Shown in pieces: positions 63,282-64,000 of a DNA stretch of 64,000 nt. A model generated the notes under the pieces. That model saw only the letters and a list, made by a program, of their open reading frames with translations. It did not search any database and was not told where the DNA came from. The number at the start of each line of letters is the position of its first letter. The stretch's first letter is position 1. This stretch comes from Allacma fusca (Eukaryota; Arthropoda; Collembola; Symphypleona; Sminthuridae), in assembly GCA_947179485.1 (NCBI GenBank), contig OX359249.1:744001-808000 (forward strand), given 5' to 3'. The translations under genes and the position numbers were made by a program.

Positions 63282-63400
63282 AAAGCGTTTATTTTGTTCC
63301 ACTTGTAATGAGGTAGTGGTGGATAAGTCCGTAGCGCTGCATAAAAAAATGCAGCGTTGTGGCTTCTACTACTCTACCGGTGGAACAAAATAAACGCTTT
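63282..63400. mobile_element. palindromic MITE (AAAGCGTTTATTTTGTTCCAC)
   Basis: The 21-bp arm at 63282-63302 is repeated exactly inverted at 63380-63400, and a smaller hairpin (GCGCTGCATAAAAAAATGCAGCG-like) lies in the centre. No flanking duplication is clear. Confidence 0.7.
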
Positions 63401-63454
63401 CATTTGAGTAATTCTACTTATCTGGTCTGTGTTTCATGAAATTTTTTTGTTCCT

Positions 63455-63535
63455 CAGGGTAAGTGGCGTCGATCCTAAGCATCTACCTTCAGAGTAAAGT
63501 ACTTAGGCCTTGAACCACCTACCCTGAGTAAGCAA
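63455..63535. repeat. small imperfect palindrome
   Basis: CTCAGGGTAAGTGG near 63457 is matched by the inverted CCACCTACCCTGAG near 63520, with a second inner inverted pair (CCTAAG.../...CTTAGG). It could be a tiny MITE. Confidence 0.45.
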
Positions 63536-63713
63536 AAATAATAAAATATCTGCATCAGTGCTTCTAAAGTGACGTAACTGGATTATAGGGGTTTGCAATT
63601 TCTTACGCTACAGCACTATTAGCCTGTTTTTAATTGACGTTCTTCGATTTTGTTGAGATTTGGTACACACCGTCTCCAGGCAGAATGCATGGATGAGTTC
63701 GTAGATGAACTCA

Positions 63714-64000
63714 ATCGGTCAAACCGTTTCGGAGTTACCCGGGTTTTATGACCTACGTATACCATAACTGAATAACCGATTATTGGATTTTTCTGAAAAT
63801 CGGTACACGTAATTTATAGGGGTAGTGCCTTCCAGGTTTTAAAGAAGAACGCAATCGGTCAAACCGTTTCGGAGTTACCCGGGTTTTATGACATATGTAT
63901 ACCATAACTGAATAACCGATTATTGGATTTTTCTGAAAATCTGTACACGTAATTTATAGGGGTAGTGCCTTCCAGGTTTTAAAGAAGAACGCAATCGGTC
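63714..64000. repeat. tandem satellite, 140-bp unit, running off the window
   Basis: The block starting ATCGGTCAAACCGTTTCGG recurs at 63714, 63854 and 63994, giving a period of 140 bp. The first two units are nearly identical over their whole length. The sequence just before 63714 (from about 63590) looks like a diverged partial unit. The array continues past the window edge. Confidence 0.92.

Noticed and set aside
1-64000. tRNA genes, rRNA, CRISPR arrays, prokaryotic operon signals
   Set aside because: I looked for tRNA T-loop signatures and found only isolated GGTTCGA words without a cloverleaf. The window is an animal nuclear sequence, so CRISPR arrays and ribosome binding sites do not apply.

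Overview
This is a window of eukaryotic nuclear DNA. It is AT-rich, its genes are split by short GT-AG introns, and roughly half of it is transposon-derived or carries no recognisable gene. The gene set (fibulin, secreted serpin, TFIIF alpha, KIN17, CDC123, SLC35B4) is animal. Small genomic introns, abundant hAT-type repeats and a bacterial-type (bacillopeptidase F-like) secreted subtilase with an intron suggest an arthropod. A springtail (Collembola) is my best guess, because I recall such subtilases from springtail genomes; that is inference and was not checked. Layout: 1-13.9 kb has no recognisable gene, only simple repeats, a long-armed inverted-repeat element (4.09-4.88 kb) and a hAT-type MITE (11.46-11.82 kb). 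From 13.97 to 20.9 kb, two minus-strand genes lie in tandem: a secreted inhibitory-type serpin (6 coding exons, 437 aa) and the large subunit of TFIIF (RAP74; 7 coding exons, 514 aa). From 21 to 27.6 kb there is again no gene. SLC35B4, a nucleotide-sugar transporter (+, 8 exons, 330 aa), and CDC123, an eIF2 assembly factor (-, 6 exons, 347 aa), then face each other tail to tail at 27.65-31.69 kb. From 33.2 to 48.0 kb lies a fibulin-1-like extracellular matrix gene (+, 22 exons, 1149 aa). Its 5.3-kb second intron houses a foldback-like transposon. KIN17 (-, 7 exons, 397 aa) follows at 48.6-53.1 kb, tail to tail with fibulin. Its 2.4-kb intron 5 contains a complete small tetraspan membrane protein gene on the opposite strand. 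From 54.7 to 60.9 kb is a cluster of non-autonomous DNA transposons, several with intact 8-bp target duplications. The window ends with a secreted subtilase that has the Asp and His motifs and the oxyanion Asn but carries a frameshift and stops before the catalytic Ser block. After it come hairpin MITEs and the start of a 140-bp tandem satellite that runs off the edge. All reading frames of the six intact conserved genes join in phase across every proposed intron, which is the strongest internal check on the models. The genes are not a pathway or operon: they mix transcription (RAP74), DNA/RNA binding (KIN17), translation factor assembly (CDC123), Golgi glycosylation (SLC35B4) and extracellular functions (fibulin, serpin, subtilase). 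The most unusual part is the mobile DNA. One element is foldback-like, built on an inverted 12-bp minisatellite, has an 8-bp target duplication and was hit twice by hAT MITEs. Several other elements have interiors made of short, degenerate, self-complementary words.
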